DNA of 18,267 nucleotides, taken from assembly GCF_047807365.1 (NCBI RefSeq), contig NZ_JBLOUI010000045.1, forward strand, positions 1 to 18,267. Reading direction: 5' to 3'. Of this stretch, positions 1 through 8,203 are shown in pieces. A model generated the notes under the pieces. The model ran no database searches, was not told where the DNA came from, and saw only the letters and a list, made by a program, of their open reading frames with translations. Both the position numbers and the translations under genes were made by a program. The first letter of the stretch is position 1; each line of letters begins with the position of its first letter. Source of the stretch: Peptacetobacter sp900539645. Its GTDB lineage: Bacteria > Bacillota > Clostridia > Peptostreptococcales > Peptostreptococcaceae.

Positions 1-1283
1 ATTACCTGCATTCCGTAGTTAGCCATTATGTATGCGATTGTTCCACCGCCACCAGCGTCTACTTTACCCATTTCAACCATCTGGTATTCTACATCTGCTT
101 CGTCCATTATTCTTCTTAATTCTGCTACATATTCAGCATTTGCATCATTTGATCCATTTTTACCTCTAGCACCTGTGTGTTTGTTGAATGTTATACCATT
201 TCCAAAGAATGCTGAGCTTCTTTTTTCAAATACAGAAGCAAATAGTGGATCATAGCAAGCACTTACGTCAGATGATAACATTTTTGAGTTCTGAAGAGCT
301 CTTCTTACTTTTACATTTGAATCTCCTTCAGTTAATGCAACAAGTTCTGCTACCATATTTTCGAAGTATCTTGACTGCATTCCTGTAGCACCCATACTTC
401 CTATTTCTTCTTTATCTACAAGTAGGCAGCAAGAAGTTCTTTCTGGATTTTCAACTTCTAACATAGCGAATAATGATGGGAATGAGCATATTCTATCATC
501 GTGTCCGTATGCAAGTATCATACTTCTATCTAGTCCGCAATCTCTAGCTTTTCCTGCTGGAACTATTTCTAATTCTGCAGACTGGAAATCTTCTTCTTCC
601 ATTCCGTATTTTTCGCATAATATTTTTAATACGTTAGCTTTTACTGCATCTTTTTCATCTTCTTTTAATTCAGTTTCAGCTAATGGTCTACTAGCTATTA
701 GAAGGTCTAAGTTTTCTCCTTCTATAACTACAGATGCTTTCTTTTCTAACTGAGCTGCACCTAAGTGAACTAATAAATCAGTTATTACGAATACTGGATC
801 TGTTGGGTCTTCACCTATATTAACGTTAACTACTGATCCGTCTTTTTTTGCTACTACACCATGAAGTGATAATGGAGTTGTTACCCACTGATATTTTTTT
901 ATACCACCATAGTAGTGAGTATCTAGGTATCCTAATCCATCAGTTTCATATAAAGGATTCCGTTTTACATCTATACGTGGAGAATCTATATGTGCTCCTA
1001 GTATATTCATACCATGAGATATAGGTTCTTTACCTATCTGGAATAATGCTAGTGATTTTTTCATGCATTCTGCATAAATTTTATCTCCTGCTTTTAATTC
1101 TTTACCTTCAGCTATTACATCTTTGATGTTTCTGTATCCTGCTTCTTCTGCCATTCTTACTGATAAAGTAACACATTCTCTTTCTGTTTTACCTTCATCT
1201 AAGCATTTTTTGTACTTTTCGTTTACTGCTTCTAATTCTTCTAGCTGGCAAGCATTGTATTTTGTCCAAAGATTTTTTGCCAT
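1..1283 (-). CDS. apeA: M18 family aminopeptidase (type 1), 3' end cut by window edge
   Basis: This is a cytosolic metallo-aminopeptidase of the M18 (aspartyl aminopeptidase) family, which removes N-terminal residues from peptides using a two-metal centre. Reading leftwards from ATG at 1283-1281, 427 codons are open to the edge. Visible family motifs are GAHIDSPR with metal ligand His98, THYYGGIKKYQW after it, YGHDDRICS with Asp262/263, DKEEIGS with the catalytic Glu pair 292/293, SSDVSA, and a late DAGGGGTIAYIMA segment at the edge. Type 1 members run to roughly 465 residues, so about 40 C-terminal residues are missing. The start has a good AAGGAGA site 8 bases upstream. A terminator hairpin separates it from the POT transporter gene upstream on the same strand, so it probably has its own promoter. 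The neighbouring transporter suggests a role in using imported peptides, which is inference. Confidence 0.93.
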   Translation of the reverse strand, partial: MAKNLWTKYNACQLEELEAVNEKYKKCLDEGKTERECVTLSVRMAEEAGYRNIKDVIAEGKELKAGDKIYAECMKKSLALFQIGKEPISHGMNILGAHIDSPRIDVKRNPLYETDGLGYLDTHYYGGIKKYQWVTTPLSLHGVVAKKDGSVVNVNIGEDPTDPVFVITDLLVHLGAAQLEKKASVVIEGENLDLLIASRPLAETELKEDEKDAVKANVLKILCEKYGMEEEDFQSAELEIVPAGKARDCGLDRSMILAYGHDDRICSFPSLFAMLEVENPERTSCCLLVDKEEIGSMGATGMQSRYFENMVAELVALTEGDSNVKVRRALQNSKMLSSDVSACYDPLFASVFEKRSSAFFGNGITFNKHTGARGKNGSNDANAEYVAELRRIMDEADVEYQMVEMGKVDAGGGGTIAYIMANYGMQV

Positions 1284-1337
1284 TTTTAAATCTCCTTCTT
1301 TCCTCTATATTATTTATTTTCAAGATATATTATAAAT

Positions 1338-1365
1338 AAAGGTGTAACAATAATGCTACACCTTT
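1338..1365 (-). terminator. Rho-independent terminator of the POT transporter gene
   Basis: A 9-bp perfect stem (AAAGGTGTA with TACACCTTT) encloses a 10-base loop. On the minus strand it is followed by TTTATTTATAAT. It lies about 90 bases after the transporter stop codon and before the aminopeptidase start. A tract of four Ts also follows it on the plus strand, but no plus-strand gene ends here. Confidence 0.65.
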
Positions 1366-1458
1366 TATCTTGCTTAAATTATATATACTCGCTAAGTGTA
1401 GTATATTTTATTATATATGTTTTCTTTTCTGTTATTTTATATTTAAAATATTTAAATC

Positions 1459-2865
1459 TTAAGCTTCTTCAAATTCATCAAGAGCCATTAATTTAACTAT
1501 ACCTTTTCTCATTACTAATAGCATTAATGCAAATACTATAAGAACTGCTGATATAGAACCAAATATCTGAACATATCCCATAGTTGAAGTAAGTCCACCT
1601 AATTTACCAGATATTAAGTTTGCAAAACAGTTACTTAAATACCAAGCACCCATTGCTAATGAACCATATCTTACTGGAGCTAGTTTGTTGAACATCGCTA
1701 ATCCTATTGGAGATATACAAAGTTCTCCTATTGTTAATGCTAAGTAAGCAACTAATACGAACATTAAGCTCATTTTTCTAGATCCATCTACTACACCACC
1801 AATACTATTTATACCTATTATAAGTATTACGAATGCTGCAGCTGTAAATAACATACCTAAAGCCATTTTTGTTGGTATAGATAAGTCTCCTCTTTTACTC
1901 TGACCTAATTTTAACCAGAATTTAGCCATTAAAGGAGCAAATATAACACAAAGAATAGAGTTGTAAGCAACTAGCCAAGGAACTGGTATTGTGAAGCTTC
2001 CGAAATCTCTCTGAACTAAGTCATTCATTAGTATAGAGAATGAAGTCTGAGTCTGGAACCAAGCTGACCAGAATAATACAACGAATACGAATAATATTAC
2101 CATAGATAATATTCTTTTCTTTTCAGTCTGAGTTAAAGGCTGATGTTCAGCAACTTCTTTTTGACCAGATTCTTTTGCTGCCTGAGCTCCTCTTTTACCA
2201 TTAACTGGGTATTTACCTATATCTCCTAATAATTTAGGAGCAGTCATGTATATGAATATAGATACAGCTACCATTAATATACCGTTCATTAAGAATACAT
2301 ATTTATATCCAAATGACACTATTTCACCTGTAGCTGCTATTTCTGCAAACCACTGATCTGCTATAAGACCAGATATTATTGGTCCGAAGAAAGCACCTAT
2401 ATTTATAGCCATGTAGTATAATGCGAAAGCCGCATCTTTTCTAGTGAACTCAGTAGGTCCATAAAGAGAACCAACAAGTGCACCTATCTGTCCTTTAAAG
2501 AACATACCAGCTACTATAAGAACTATAAGTCCTGCCCATATACCAGCTACTGTTGGTGGGGCAAAAAACATAACGAAGAATGCAAGACCATTTAAGAATG
2601 TTCCTAGAATTAATGATTTCTGGATTCCTAAGAAGTTATCTGTTATCCATCCTCCAAATATTGATCCCATGTAGTTTATTGCTGTATAAAGACCTATTAT
2701 TGATGATGCCTTAGCTACACTAAGACCTAGACCGTTCTGCGCAACATCTGCAGTCATGAAAAGTATGAAAATAGATGAAAACGCGTATCCACAGTGGCAC
2801 TGTACACCTGTTGCTATATTAGCAAGCCACAGCCCCTTTGGATGTTTCTGTTTTTCTGTTGACAT
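1459..2865 (-). CDS. POT/PTR2-family MFS transporter with an atypical first helix
   Basis: This 468-residue polytopic membrane protein belongs to the proton-dependent oligopeptide transporter (POT/PTR2) family of the major facilitator superfamily, which usually imports di- and tripeptides with protons. Support comes from its length, the opening HPKGLWL, the GGWITDNFLGIQKS loop (residues about 58-75), the FALYYMAINIGAF-type helix in the first half, and a C-terminal half with SIGGVVDGSRK, a GELCISPIGLAM helix, LAPVRYGSLAMG and GAWYLSNCFANLISG. A hydrophilic linker rich in Lys, Gln and Glu sits near residues 220-250. The helix-1 ExxERFxYY signature of the family is absent: the aligned residues read T-G-V-Q-C-H-C-G-Y, so both glutamates and the arginine are replaced. 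Proton coupling or substrate may therefore differ from classic peptide transporters. The start is fixed by GGAGGA 6 bases before ATG. 14 of 15 Gln codons are CAG, which may point to high expression. Confidence 0.85.
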   Translation of the reverse strand: MSTEKQKHPKGLWLANIATGVQCHCGYAFSSIFILFMTADVAQNGLGLSVAKASSIIGLYTAINYMGSIFGGWITDNFLGIQKSLILGTFLNGLAFFVMFFAPPTVAGIWAGLIVLIVAGMFFKGQIGALVGSLYGPTEFTRKDAAFALYYMAINIGAFFGPIISGLIADQWFAEIAATGEIVSFGYKYVFLMNGILMVAVSIFIYMTAPKLLGDIGKYPVNGKRGAQAAKESGQKEVAEHQPLTQTEKKRILSMVILFVFVVLFWSAWFQTQTSFSILMNDLVQRDFGSFTIPVPWLVAYNSILCVIFAPLMAKFWLKLGQSKRGDLSIPTKMALGMLFTAAAFVILIIGINSIGGVVDGSRKMSLMFVLVAYLALTIGELCISPIGLAMFNKLAPVRYGSLAMGAWYLSNCFANLISGKLGGLTSTMGYVQIFGSISAVLIVFALMLLVMRKGIVKLMALDEFEEA

Positions 2866-2895
2866 AAAAATCCTCCATTAATATTATATATTTCC

Positions 2896-2989
2896 AATCA
2901 CCTCAGTGATTATCGACAAAAGAATATTTCTTCGTGATTTTATGCCATCCGCTTAATTGGGACTCAAATCTCCCACATTCAAGTCCCAA
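2896..2989 (-). promoter_or_regulatory. Structured 5' leader of the POT transporter mRNA (possible cis-regulatory RNA)
   Basis: Read on the minus strand, the leader between a TATAAT (3010-3005) and the transporter start holds three hairpins. The first is a helix of about 13 bp (TTGGGACT with AGTCCCAA at 2989-2957, extended by two G-U pairs and AAU/AUU) with a 7-base loop GUGGGAG. The second is AAGAA/TTCTT at 2932-2920. The third is AATCAC-TGAG-GTGATT at 2911-2896. A second AATCAC at 2939-2934 could compete for the same GTGATT. This mutually exclusive pairing is what a switch would need. I do not recognise the core of any known riboswitch or T-box in it. Confidence 0.4.
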
Positions 2990-3578
2990 CTATTCCATAT
3001 AAATATTATAAAATCACCCTATTTTTCCACTCACAAATCCCTAAATTTATGATGTCAAGAAGTTAACATAAAATATCGTTTTCATTCTGTCCGATTTTCC
3101 GTATTCATTATTATCTAAATTAAAATGCCTTTTATAAAAACTTTTGTAATATTATGTTTTCTCCCTGATAATTTAAATGCTATCATTTATCCAATATACT
3201 TGTCTATATAATTTAACATTTCTAAGATAGAAGTTTATTATTGTTTATCTATTATCAATACAAAAAATATATTAATCGTCATAAAATTTTCCGATTTCTA
3301 TAATTATCTGCAAATTTATAAATTTTTTCTAATTTTTATTTATAAATTATCCTCAAATCATACACATCTAGCAACCTACAACTTCATACAAGTGTTTTCA
3401 GTTGTTTCATTGTTTTTTTATTAAATTTTATTTTTTTCATTCAAAAAAGTTTTTTAGTTCAATCAAAAAAAGAATATCCTACTCCAATCTTCTATAAGCA
3501 ATTGACGATTTATTATTCATTTTTAACTATATAATTTTTTGATTAATCGGTAAAAACTTTTCATTTTATCTTCATATC
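2990..3578. other. Long AT-rich intergenic region without a recognisable gene
   Basis: No ORF with a ribosome binding site and no RNA gene was recognised in this stretch between the divergent POT and ZIP transporter genes. It is markedly AT-rich, with long T and A runs and a loose repeat of AATTTATAAA near 3315-3355. The POT promoter is probably at its left end, where a TATAAT reads leftwards at 3010-3005 without a convincing -35 box. Confidence 0.5.
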
Positions 3579-3607
3579 TTGACAAAAAAAGTTGCTCATA
3601 TTATTTT
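3579..3607 (+). promoter_or_regulatory. Probable sigma-A promoter of the ZIP transporter gene
   Basis: A perfect -35 TTGACA (3579-3584) is followed after 17 bases by TATTTT (3602-3607). A better TATAAT at 3607-3612 lies 22 bases away, which is too far to pair with this -35. The predicted start of transcription is about 50 bases before the ATG. Confidence 0.55.
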
Positions 3608-3663
3608 ATAATTAATATTCACTATCACTTATCAAATAATATTTGTATTCTAGGAGGTTAATT

Positions 3664-4464
3664 ATGAACAATGTATTGATTGCTTTTGGATTTACACTAA
3701 TTGCTGGACTCAGCACTTCTATAGGAAGTATGATAGCTTTTCTTACAAAAAGCACAAATAAAAAATTTCTTTCTGTAAGTTTAGGTTTTTCAGCAGGTGT
3801 AATGGTTTATGTATCTATGATAGAAATTTTTCCCGAGGCTCAAGAATCTATTGCCTCTGTATTAGGTGAAAGAATGGGGTCTATTATAACTGTTATTGCA
3901 TTCTTTGCTGGAATGTTTGTAATAGCTATAATAGATAAATTAATTCCCTCTGAAGAAAATCCACACGAATTAAAATTAGTTGAGGATTTAGAGAATAAAT
4001 CGAATAATAATTCAAAACTTTTACGTACTGGTTTATTTACAGCATTAGCTATTGCTCTACACAACTTTCCTGAGGGATTAGCGACATTTGTATCAGCGCT
4101 AGAAGATCCTGCTTTAGCTCTACCAATAGTTTTTGCAATAGCTATACATAATATTCCAGAAGGTATTTCTGTTTCTATTCCAATCTACCACGCAACAGGC
4201 TCAAAGAAAAAAGCATTCCTATATTCTTTTATATCAGGACTTGCTGAGCCTATAGGTGCTTTAGTTGGTTGGTTAATCCTAATGCCTTTTATGAACGACA
4301 CAGTATTTGGAATAATCTTTGCATCAGTTGCAGGAATAATGGTATTTATATCATTTGATGAACTACTTCCAGCAGCTAGAGAATACGGTGAACACCACCT
4401 TTCAATCTACGGATTAATTTCTGGAATGATGCTTATGGCGGTTAGTCTTTTACTTTTCGTATAA
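3664..4464 (+). CDS. zupT: ZIP-family divalent metal transporter (ZupT-like)
   Basis: A 266-residue membrane protein of the ZIP family, which carries zinc and other divalent metals into the cytoplasm. Both signature metal-binding helices are present: HNFPEG at residues 133-138 and HNIPEG at 162-167. The conserved Glu of SGLAEPIGA (195) is also present. A hydrophilic, Asn/Lys/Glu-rich loop near residues 95-120 is the usual variable cytoplasmic loop between helices 3 and 4. I chose ATG 3664 because AGGAGG lies 6 bases upstream. An in-frame TTG at 3643 precedes that site and has none of its own. The gene stands alone behind its own promoter and ends in a shared terminator. No Zur-type palindrome is evident in front of it. 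Zinc specificity is inferred from family only. Confidence 0.9.
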   Translation: MNNVLIAFGFTLIAGLSTSIGSMIAFLTKSTNKKFLSVSLGFSAGVMVYVSMIEIFPEAQESIASVLGERMGSIITVIAFFAGMFVIAIIDKLIPSEENPHELKLVEDLENKSNNNSKLLRTGLFTALAIALHNFPEGLATFVSALEDPALALPIVFAIAIHNIPEGISVSIPIYHATGSKKKAFLYSFISGLAEPIGALVGWLILMPFMNDTVFGIIFASVAGIMVFISFDELLPAAREYGEHHLSIYGLISGMMLMAVSLLLFV

Positions 4465-4482
4465 AATTAAATACTAAAAACA

Positions 4483-4526
4483 AAAAAGAGCTACGTACAA
4501 CTTTTACCGTTATACTAGCTCTTTTT
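4483..4526. terminator. Bidirectional terminator between the ZIP and DUF389 genes
   Basis: An 11-bp perfect stem (AAAAAGAGCTA with TAGCTCTTTTT) closes a 22-base loop that can itself pair further. The arms supply a U tract in both directions. It sits 18 bases after the plus-strand stop and 4 bases past the minus-strand stop, so it can serve both convergent genes. Confidence 0.85.
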
Positions 4527-4530
4527 ATAT

Positions 4531-5565
4531 TTATTCTCCTCGCACAATGAATTGAATCTTATCAAATTTTGTTTCTACATCTATAAATTCTTTTATTTTA
4601 TCCTTTTTCTCTGTTGAAATATCCTTGCTAAGATATACAATTATATTCATATTTTCATGCTGCTTTTCTTCCTTAGAATCCCATTCCTTTAAATACCCAG
4701 CACTAATATCTGAAACCTCGGGATATATTACACTTAACTGTTCACTTAATTTTCCAACATCCAAAGAAATTCCACTTATTCCTATTGGCTCAGTTGTATC
4801 TTTCTTTTCTTTTTCAACCATCTTCATGGCAAAAATCAAACTAGGAATTATTATTATAGTAGTGTTTCTTATAAGGACTGCTCTAAATTTCTTTTTCCGC
4901 TCATCATTTCTTTCTGTCTTCTGTGGAACTTTCATAATTAAAAGTCCTATTATTGTAGCTAAACAAATAAAATAAGTATTTATTATAAATAGATAAAGCG
5001 CACCAGCAAAATATTTAAACGATTTTATAGCAATCCCATATCCCGCAGTACAAAGTGGTGGCATAAGTGCTGTAGCTATTGCAACACCTGGTATTACATT
5101 TGATTTTTCTTTTCTTGTAAATCCTATTATCCCAGCAAATCCACCAAAAACAGCTATTAAAACATCCCATATTGTAGGTGTAGTTCTAGCTAATAACTCT
5201 GGTGATGCTGTTGTTATTGGACTAATTGTAAAGTATATTGCAGAAGTTATAAGGCAGACAATAACCTGAAATATAAGTCCTATTATAGAATCCTCTGTTT
5301 CATCTATATCTCCTGTCGCAATTCCGTATCCTATAGCCATTATTGTACCCATAAGTGGAGATATAAGCATTGCTCCTATTATAACCGCTGTCGAGTTCAT
5401 ATTAAGACCGATTGACGCTATAAATATCGCAAATATCATTATACAAAGATTAGTACCTCTAACTTTTCCACCGCTTACTATTCTCTCATGTATCTCGTCG
5501 TATGAAGCTGTATCTCCATGAATACTAAATGCCAACTTCAATACATGCTTTATATGTTCTTTCAT
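4531..5565 (-). CDS. DUF389 family multi-pass membrane protein
   Basis: A 344-residue protein of the DUF389 family, a conserved membrane family without an established biochemical role. The family core is clear: NMNSTAVIIGAMLISPLMG (about residues 55-74), the following GYGIATGD, a segment reading TTPTIWDVLIAVFGGFAGI, then PGVAIATALMPPLCTAGYG. About six to seven hydrophobic segments lie between residues 38 and 265. The last 80 residues are soluble and predicted to fold in the cytoplasm. Some family members carry this soluble domain at the other end. The start is supported by AGAGGTGAT about 9 bases upstream and by a strong promoter. It is divergent from the iron-uptake operon, and Fur-like palindromes lie between them, so iron-linked expression is possible but unproven. 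Confidence 0.88.
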   Translation of the reverse strand: MKEHIKHVLKLAFSIHGDTASYDEIHERIVSGGKVRGTNLCIMIFAIFIASIGLNMNSTAVIIGAMLISPLMGTIMAIGYGIATGDIDETEDSIIGLIFQVIVCLITSAIYFTISPITTASPELLARTTPTIWDVLIAVFGGFAGIIGFTRKEKSNVIPGVAIATALMPPLCTAGYGIAIKSFKYFAGALYLFIINTYFICLATIIGLLIMKVPQKTERNDERKKKFRAVLIRNTTIIIIPSLIFAMKMVEKEKKDTTEPIGISGISLDVGKLSEQLSVIYPEVSDISAGYLKEWDSKEEKQHENMNIIVYLSKDISTEKKDKIKEFIDVETKFDKIQFIVRGE

Positions 5566-5603
5566 ATCTTAAATATCACCTCTTGTTGAAAATTCATCCT
5601 TTT

Positions 5604-5633
5604 ATTATATTATCTTTTGCAAAAAATAGTCAA
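5604..5633 (-). promoter_or_regulatory. Promoter of the DUF389 gene
   Basis: Reading leftwards, TTGACT (5633-5628) and a perfect TATAAT (5609-5604) are separated by 18 bases. This places the transcription start about 30 bases before the ATG. Confidence 0.65.
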
Positions 5634-5683
5634 GTTTTCTATTTTTCCTACATTTTTATCATGTAAACAGCTTTTTTACTATT

Positions 5684-5710
5684 TGATAAATTTTATCATT
5701 TTCAAATGAT
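5684..5710. promoter_or_regulatory. Overlapping Fur/PerR-like palindromes upstream of feoA
   Basis: TGATAAA-T-TTTATCA (5684-5698) is a perfect 7-1-7 inverted repeat. It matches the Fur-type consensus TGATAAT-N-ATTATCA at 12 of 14 positions. A second inverted repeat, ATCATTT-TC-AAATGAT (5695-5710), overlaps it. They lie 20 to 45 bases upstream of the feoA -35 box. A weaker 9/14 match (5737-5751) sits inside the promoter spacer. Control by a Fur-family repressor is inferred from this and from the genes served. Confidence 0.5.
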
Positions 5711-5729
5711 TTCTTTTTTCTTATTTCTA

Positions 5730-5758
5730 TTGACATTGATTCTCATTACTGTTATTTT
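5730..5758 (+). promoter_or_regulatory. Promoter of the feo operon
   Basis: A perfect TTGACA (5730-5735) is followed by a 17-base spacer and TATTTT (5753-5758). The spacer contains the TGATTCTCATT sequence typical of iron-responsive promoters. Confidence 0.6.
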
Positions 5759-5793
5759 GTTATTGTAGAATTTTTACTGAGGAGGAAATTATT

Positions 5794-6006
5794 ATGGACT
5801 TAACAAAAGCTCAGTTAGAGCAAGAATATACAATAAAAGATATACAGACAGATGATGAAGAACTTAATGCATTTTTATTCTCTCTTGGATGCTACAGCGG
5901 AGAAAGTATAACTGTGGTTTCTAAGTTTGGAAAAAGCTATGTAGTTTCTGTAAAAGATGGTCGTTACAATATAGATACAAATCTGGCAAAGGCAATTTTA
6001 ATATAA
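5794..6006 (+). CDS. feoA: FeoA, ferrous iron transport accessory protein
   Basis: A 70-residue cytosolic protein with the small SH3-like FeoA fold, which assists the ferrous iron permease FeoB. The sequence shows the expected pattern: an N-terminal strand region (YTIKDIQ), a helix with LFSLGCYSGESITVV, a central strand with GKSYVVSVKDGRYNID, and a final hydrophobic segment AKAILI. The ATG follows GAGGAGGAAATT at normal spacing. It is first in the operon, 124 bases before feoB with no terminator between, so co-transcription is expected. Only one feoA copy is present here. Confidence 0.9.
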   Translation: MDLTKAQLEQEYTIKDIQTDDEELNAFLFSLGCYSGESITVVSKFGKSYVVSVKDGRYNIDTNLAKAILI

Positions 6007-6130
6007 TTGAAATTATTTCTGATTTAATCAAAGATACTTTTAATATAACTATTTAGGCAGTAATGAAATCATAAAATATATTTTTAATGGAATTGATTTT
6101 AATCGCAGTAAAAGAAGGAGGAATTATAAG

Positions 6131-8137
6131 ATGAGGATAGCTTTAGCAGGAAATCCAAATAGTGGTAAAACCACTATGTACAATTTATTAACAGGAAGCA
6201 ACGAGCACGTTGGAAACTGGGCTGGGGTTACGGTAGATAAAAGAGAAAGCTCTCTTAAAAAGAACTACTGTGCTACAGCAATTGAAGAGGTTGTCGCAGT
6301 TGACTTACCAGGAGCATATTCAATGTCTCCATTCACATCAGAAGAAAGTATCACAAGTGGATATGTAAAACATGAAAACCCAGACGCAATCATAAATATA
6401 GTTGATGCAACTAATCTTAGTCGTAGTTTATTCTTCACTACTCAGCTTCTTGAACTTGGAATACCAGTTGTAGTAGCTTTAAACAAAAGTGATATAACAG
6501 ATAAAAAAGAAACTAAAATAGACGTAGCAAAATTATCTGAAGCCCTTGGTTGCCCAGTAGTCGCTACTGTTTCAACTAATGAAAGAGGAATAGCAGAAGT
6601 GGCTGCAAAAGCTATCGAAGCAAAAGGAAAAAAACAGGTTGCTCCTTATCATCAGGGAGAAATAAACCTTCATGATAAAAATGAAGTTGAAAAAGCTGAT
6701 AGAAAAAGATTTGAATTTGTAAATAAAATAGTTAGTCAGGTTGAAACTCGTAAAGTATTAACAAAAACTAGAAATACTCAGGATAAAATAGACGCAGTTT
6801 TAGCTAATAAATGGCTTGGTATACCAATATTTGCCGTTGTTATGTGGCTAGTATTTGATATATCTCAGTCAAAACTTGGACCTTTCCTAGCAGATATACT
6901 TGTTGGTTGGATAGAAACATTCCAGGGATATGTAGCTGAAATGGTATCAAATGCATCTCCATTCCTACAGTCACTTCTTGTAGACGGTATCATAGGTGGT
7001 GTTGGAGCCGTTGTGGGATTCTTACCACTAGTAATGGTTATGTATTTCTTAATAGCACTTCTTGAAGATTGTGGATATATGGCTCGTGTCAGCGTTGTTA
7101 TGGATCCAATATTTAAAAGAGTTGGACTTTCAGGAAAATCTATAATACCAATGGTTATAGGTACTGGTTGTGCAATACCTGGTGTTATGGCTTGTCGTAC
7201 AATAAAAAATGAAAGAGAAAGAAGAACTACTGCGATGCTTACACCATTTATGCCATGTGGTGCTAAACTTCCAGTAATAGCTTTATTTGCAGGTGCATTC
7301 TTCAGTGATGCTTCTTGGGTTGGTACATTAATGTACTTTGTAGGAATACTTTTAATAGTACTTAGTTCTCTACTTATATTAAAAATAACTGGTCATAAAT
7401 ATAGAAAATCATTCTTTATAATGGAATTACCAGAATATAAAATACCTAGCTTAAAAAGAGCTGTAATATCTATGTTCTCAAGAGCAAAAGCTTACATAAT
7501 AAAAGCTGGTACAATAATACTTGTTTGTAATGCCGCAGTTCAGATAATGCAGTCATTCAACTGGCAGTTACAGTTAGTTCCAGAAGGTATGGAACATACT
7601 TCAATACTAGCTTCAATAGCTTCTCCATTTGCAGTATTATTAATACCTTTAGGATTTGGAGCTTGGCAGTTAGCAGCTGCAGCTATAACAGGATTTATAG
7701 CTAAAGAAAATGTCGTAGGTACAATAGCTGTAGTTTACGGATTAACTAACTTCATAAATGTAGACGATCTTGTTTTAACAGGTGGAGCTAATACAGTTGC
7801 AACAACTATGGGACTTACTTCAGTTGCAGCTCTAGCATATCTAATGTTCAACCTTTATACACCACCTTGCTTTGCTGCAATAGGTGCAATGAACTCAGAA
7901 ATAAAAGATAAAAAATGGCTACTTGGTGGAGTTGGACTTCAGTTCGCTGCAGGTTATACAGTTGCATTCCTTGTTTACCAGATAGGAACACTTATAACTA
8001 CTGGTTCAGTTGGACAGGGATTCTTACCAGGGCTTGTTGTAGTACTTGCAATAGCAGCATTTATAATAAGACTTATTGTAAAAGAAAATAAGAGATTCGA
8101 TGAAGAATACTCTTTAGGAAATAAATCAATAGCTTAA
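6131..8137 (+). CDS. feoB: FeoB, ferrous iron permease with GTPase domain
   Basis: A 668-residue inner-membrane protein that imports Fe(II), with a cytosolic G domain. The G motifs are intact: G1 GNPNSGKTT (7-15), G2 threonine in VTVDKR (34), G3 DLPG (58-61), G4 NKSD (118-121) and a G5-like STNERG (148-153). A helical GDI region follows to about residue 225. The membrane part carries both Gate motifs with their cysteines: GTGCAIPGVMACRT (Cys347, Cys355) and TPFMPCGAKLPV (Cys376). Late signatures KENVVGTI and TPPCFAAIGAM are also present. The length is typical of clostridial FeoB and shorter than the E. coli protein. AGAAGGAGGA lies about 10 bases before the ATG. All 16 Gln codons are CAG although the region is very AT-rich, suggesting selection for translation. 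Confidence 0.97.
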   Translation: MRIALAGNPNSGKTTMYNLLTGSNEHVGNWAGVTVDKRESSLKKNYCATAIEEVVAVDLPGAYSMSPFTSEESITSGYVKHENPDAIINIVDATNLSRSLFFTTQLLELGIPVVVALNKSDITDKKETKIDVAKLSEALGCPVVATVSTNERGIAEVAAKAIEAKGKKQVAPYHQGEINLHDKNEVEKADRKRFEFVNKIVSQVETRKVLTKTRNTQDKIDAVLANKWLGIPIFAVVMWLVFDISQSKLGPFLADILVGWIETFQGYVAEMVSNASPFLQSLLVDGIIGGVGAVVGFLPLVMVMYFLIALLEDCGYMARVSVVMDPIFKRVGLSGKSIIPMVIGTGCAIPGVMACRTIKNERERRTTAMLTPFMPCGAKLPVIALFAGAFFSDASWVGTLMYFVGILLIVLSSLLILKITGHKYRKSFFIMELPEYKIPSLKRAVISMFSRAKAYIIKAGTIILVCNAAVQIMQSFNWQLQLVPEGMEHTSILASIASPFAVLLIPLGFGAWQLAAAAITGFIAKENVVGTIAVVYGLTNFINVDDLVLTGGANTVATTMGLTSVAALAYLMFNLYTPPCFAAIGAMNSEIKDKKWLLGGVGLQFAAGYTVAFLVYQIGTLITTGSVGQGFLPGLVVVLAIAAFIIRLIVKENKRFDEEYSLGNKSIA

Positions 8138-8203
8138 TTTATAAGATATATTAACTTTAAATTATCTAGAATTTAGTTTAAATTTTGAAAGGAGGAGGTA
8201 TTT

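Noticed and set aside
2896..3000. T-box or known riboswitch before the POT gene
   Set aside because: No T-box sequence of the AGGGTGG type and no conserved core of the SAM, lysine, glycine, cobalamin or c-di-GMP classes was seen.
3643..3663. In-frame TTG upstream of the ZIP transporter ATG
   Set aside because: It precedes and overlaps the AGGAGG that clearly serves ATG 3664 and has no site of its own.
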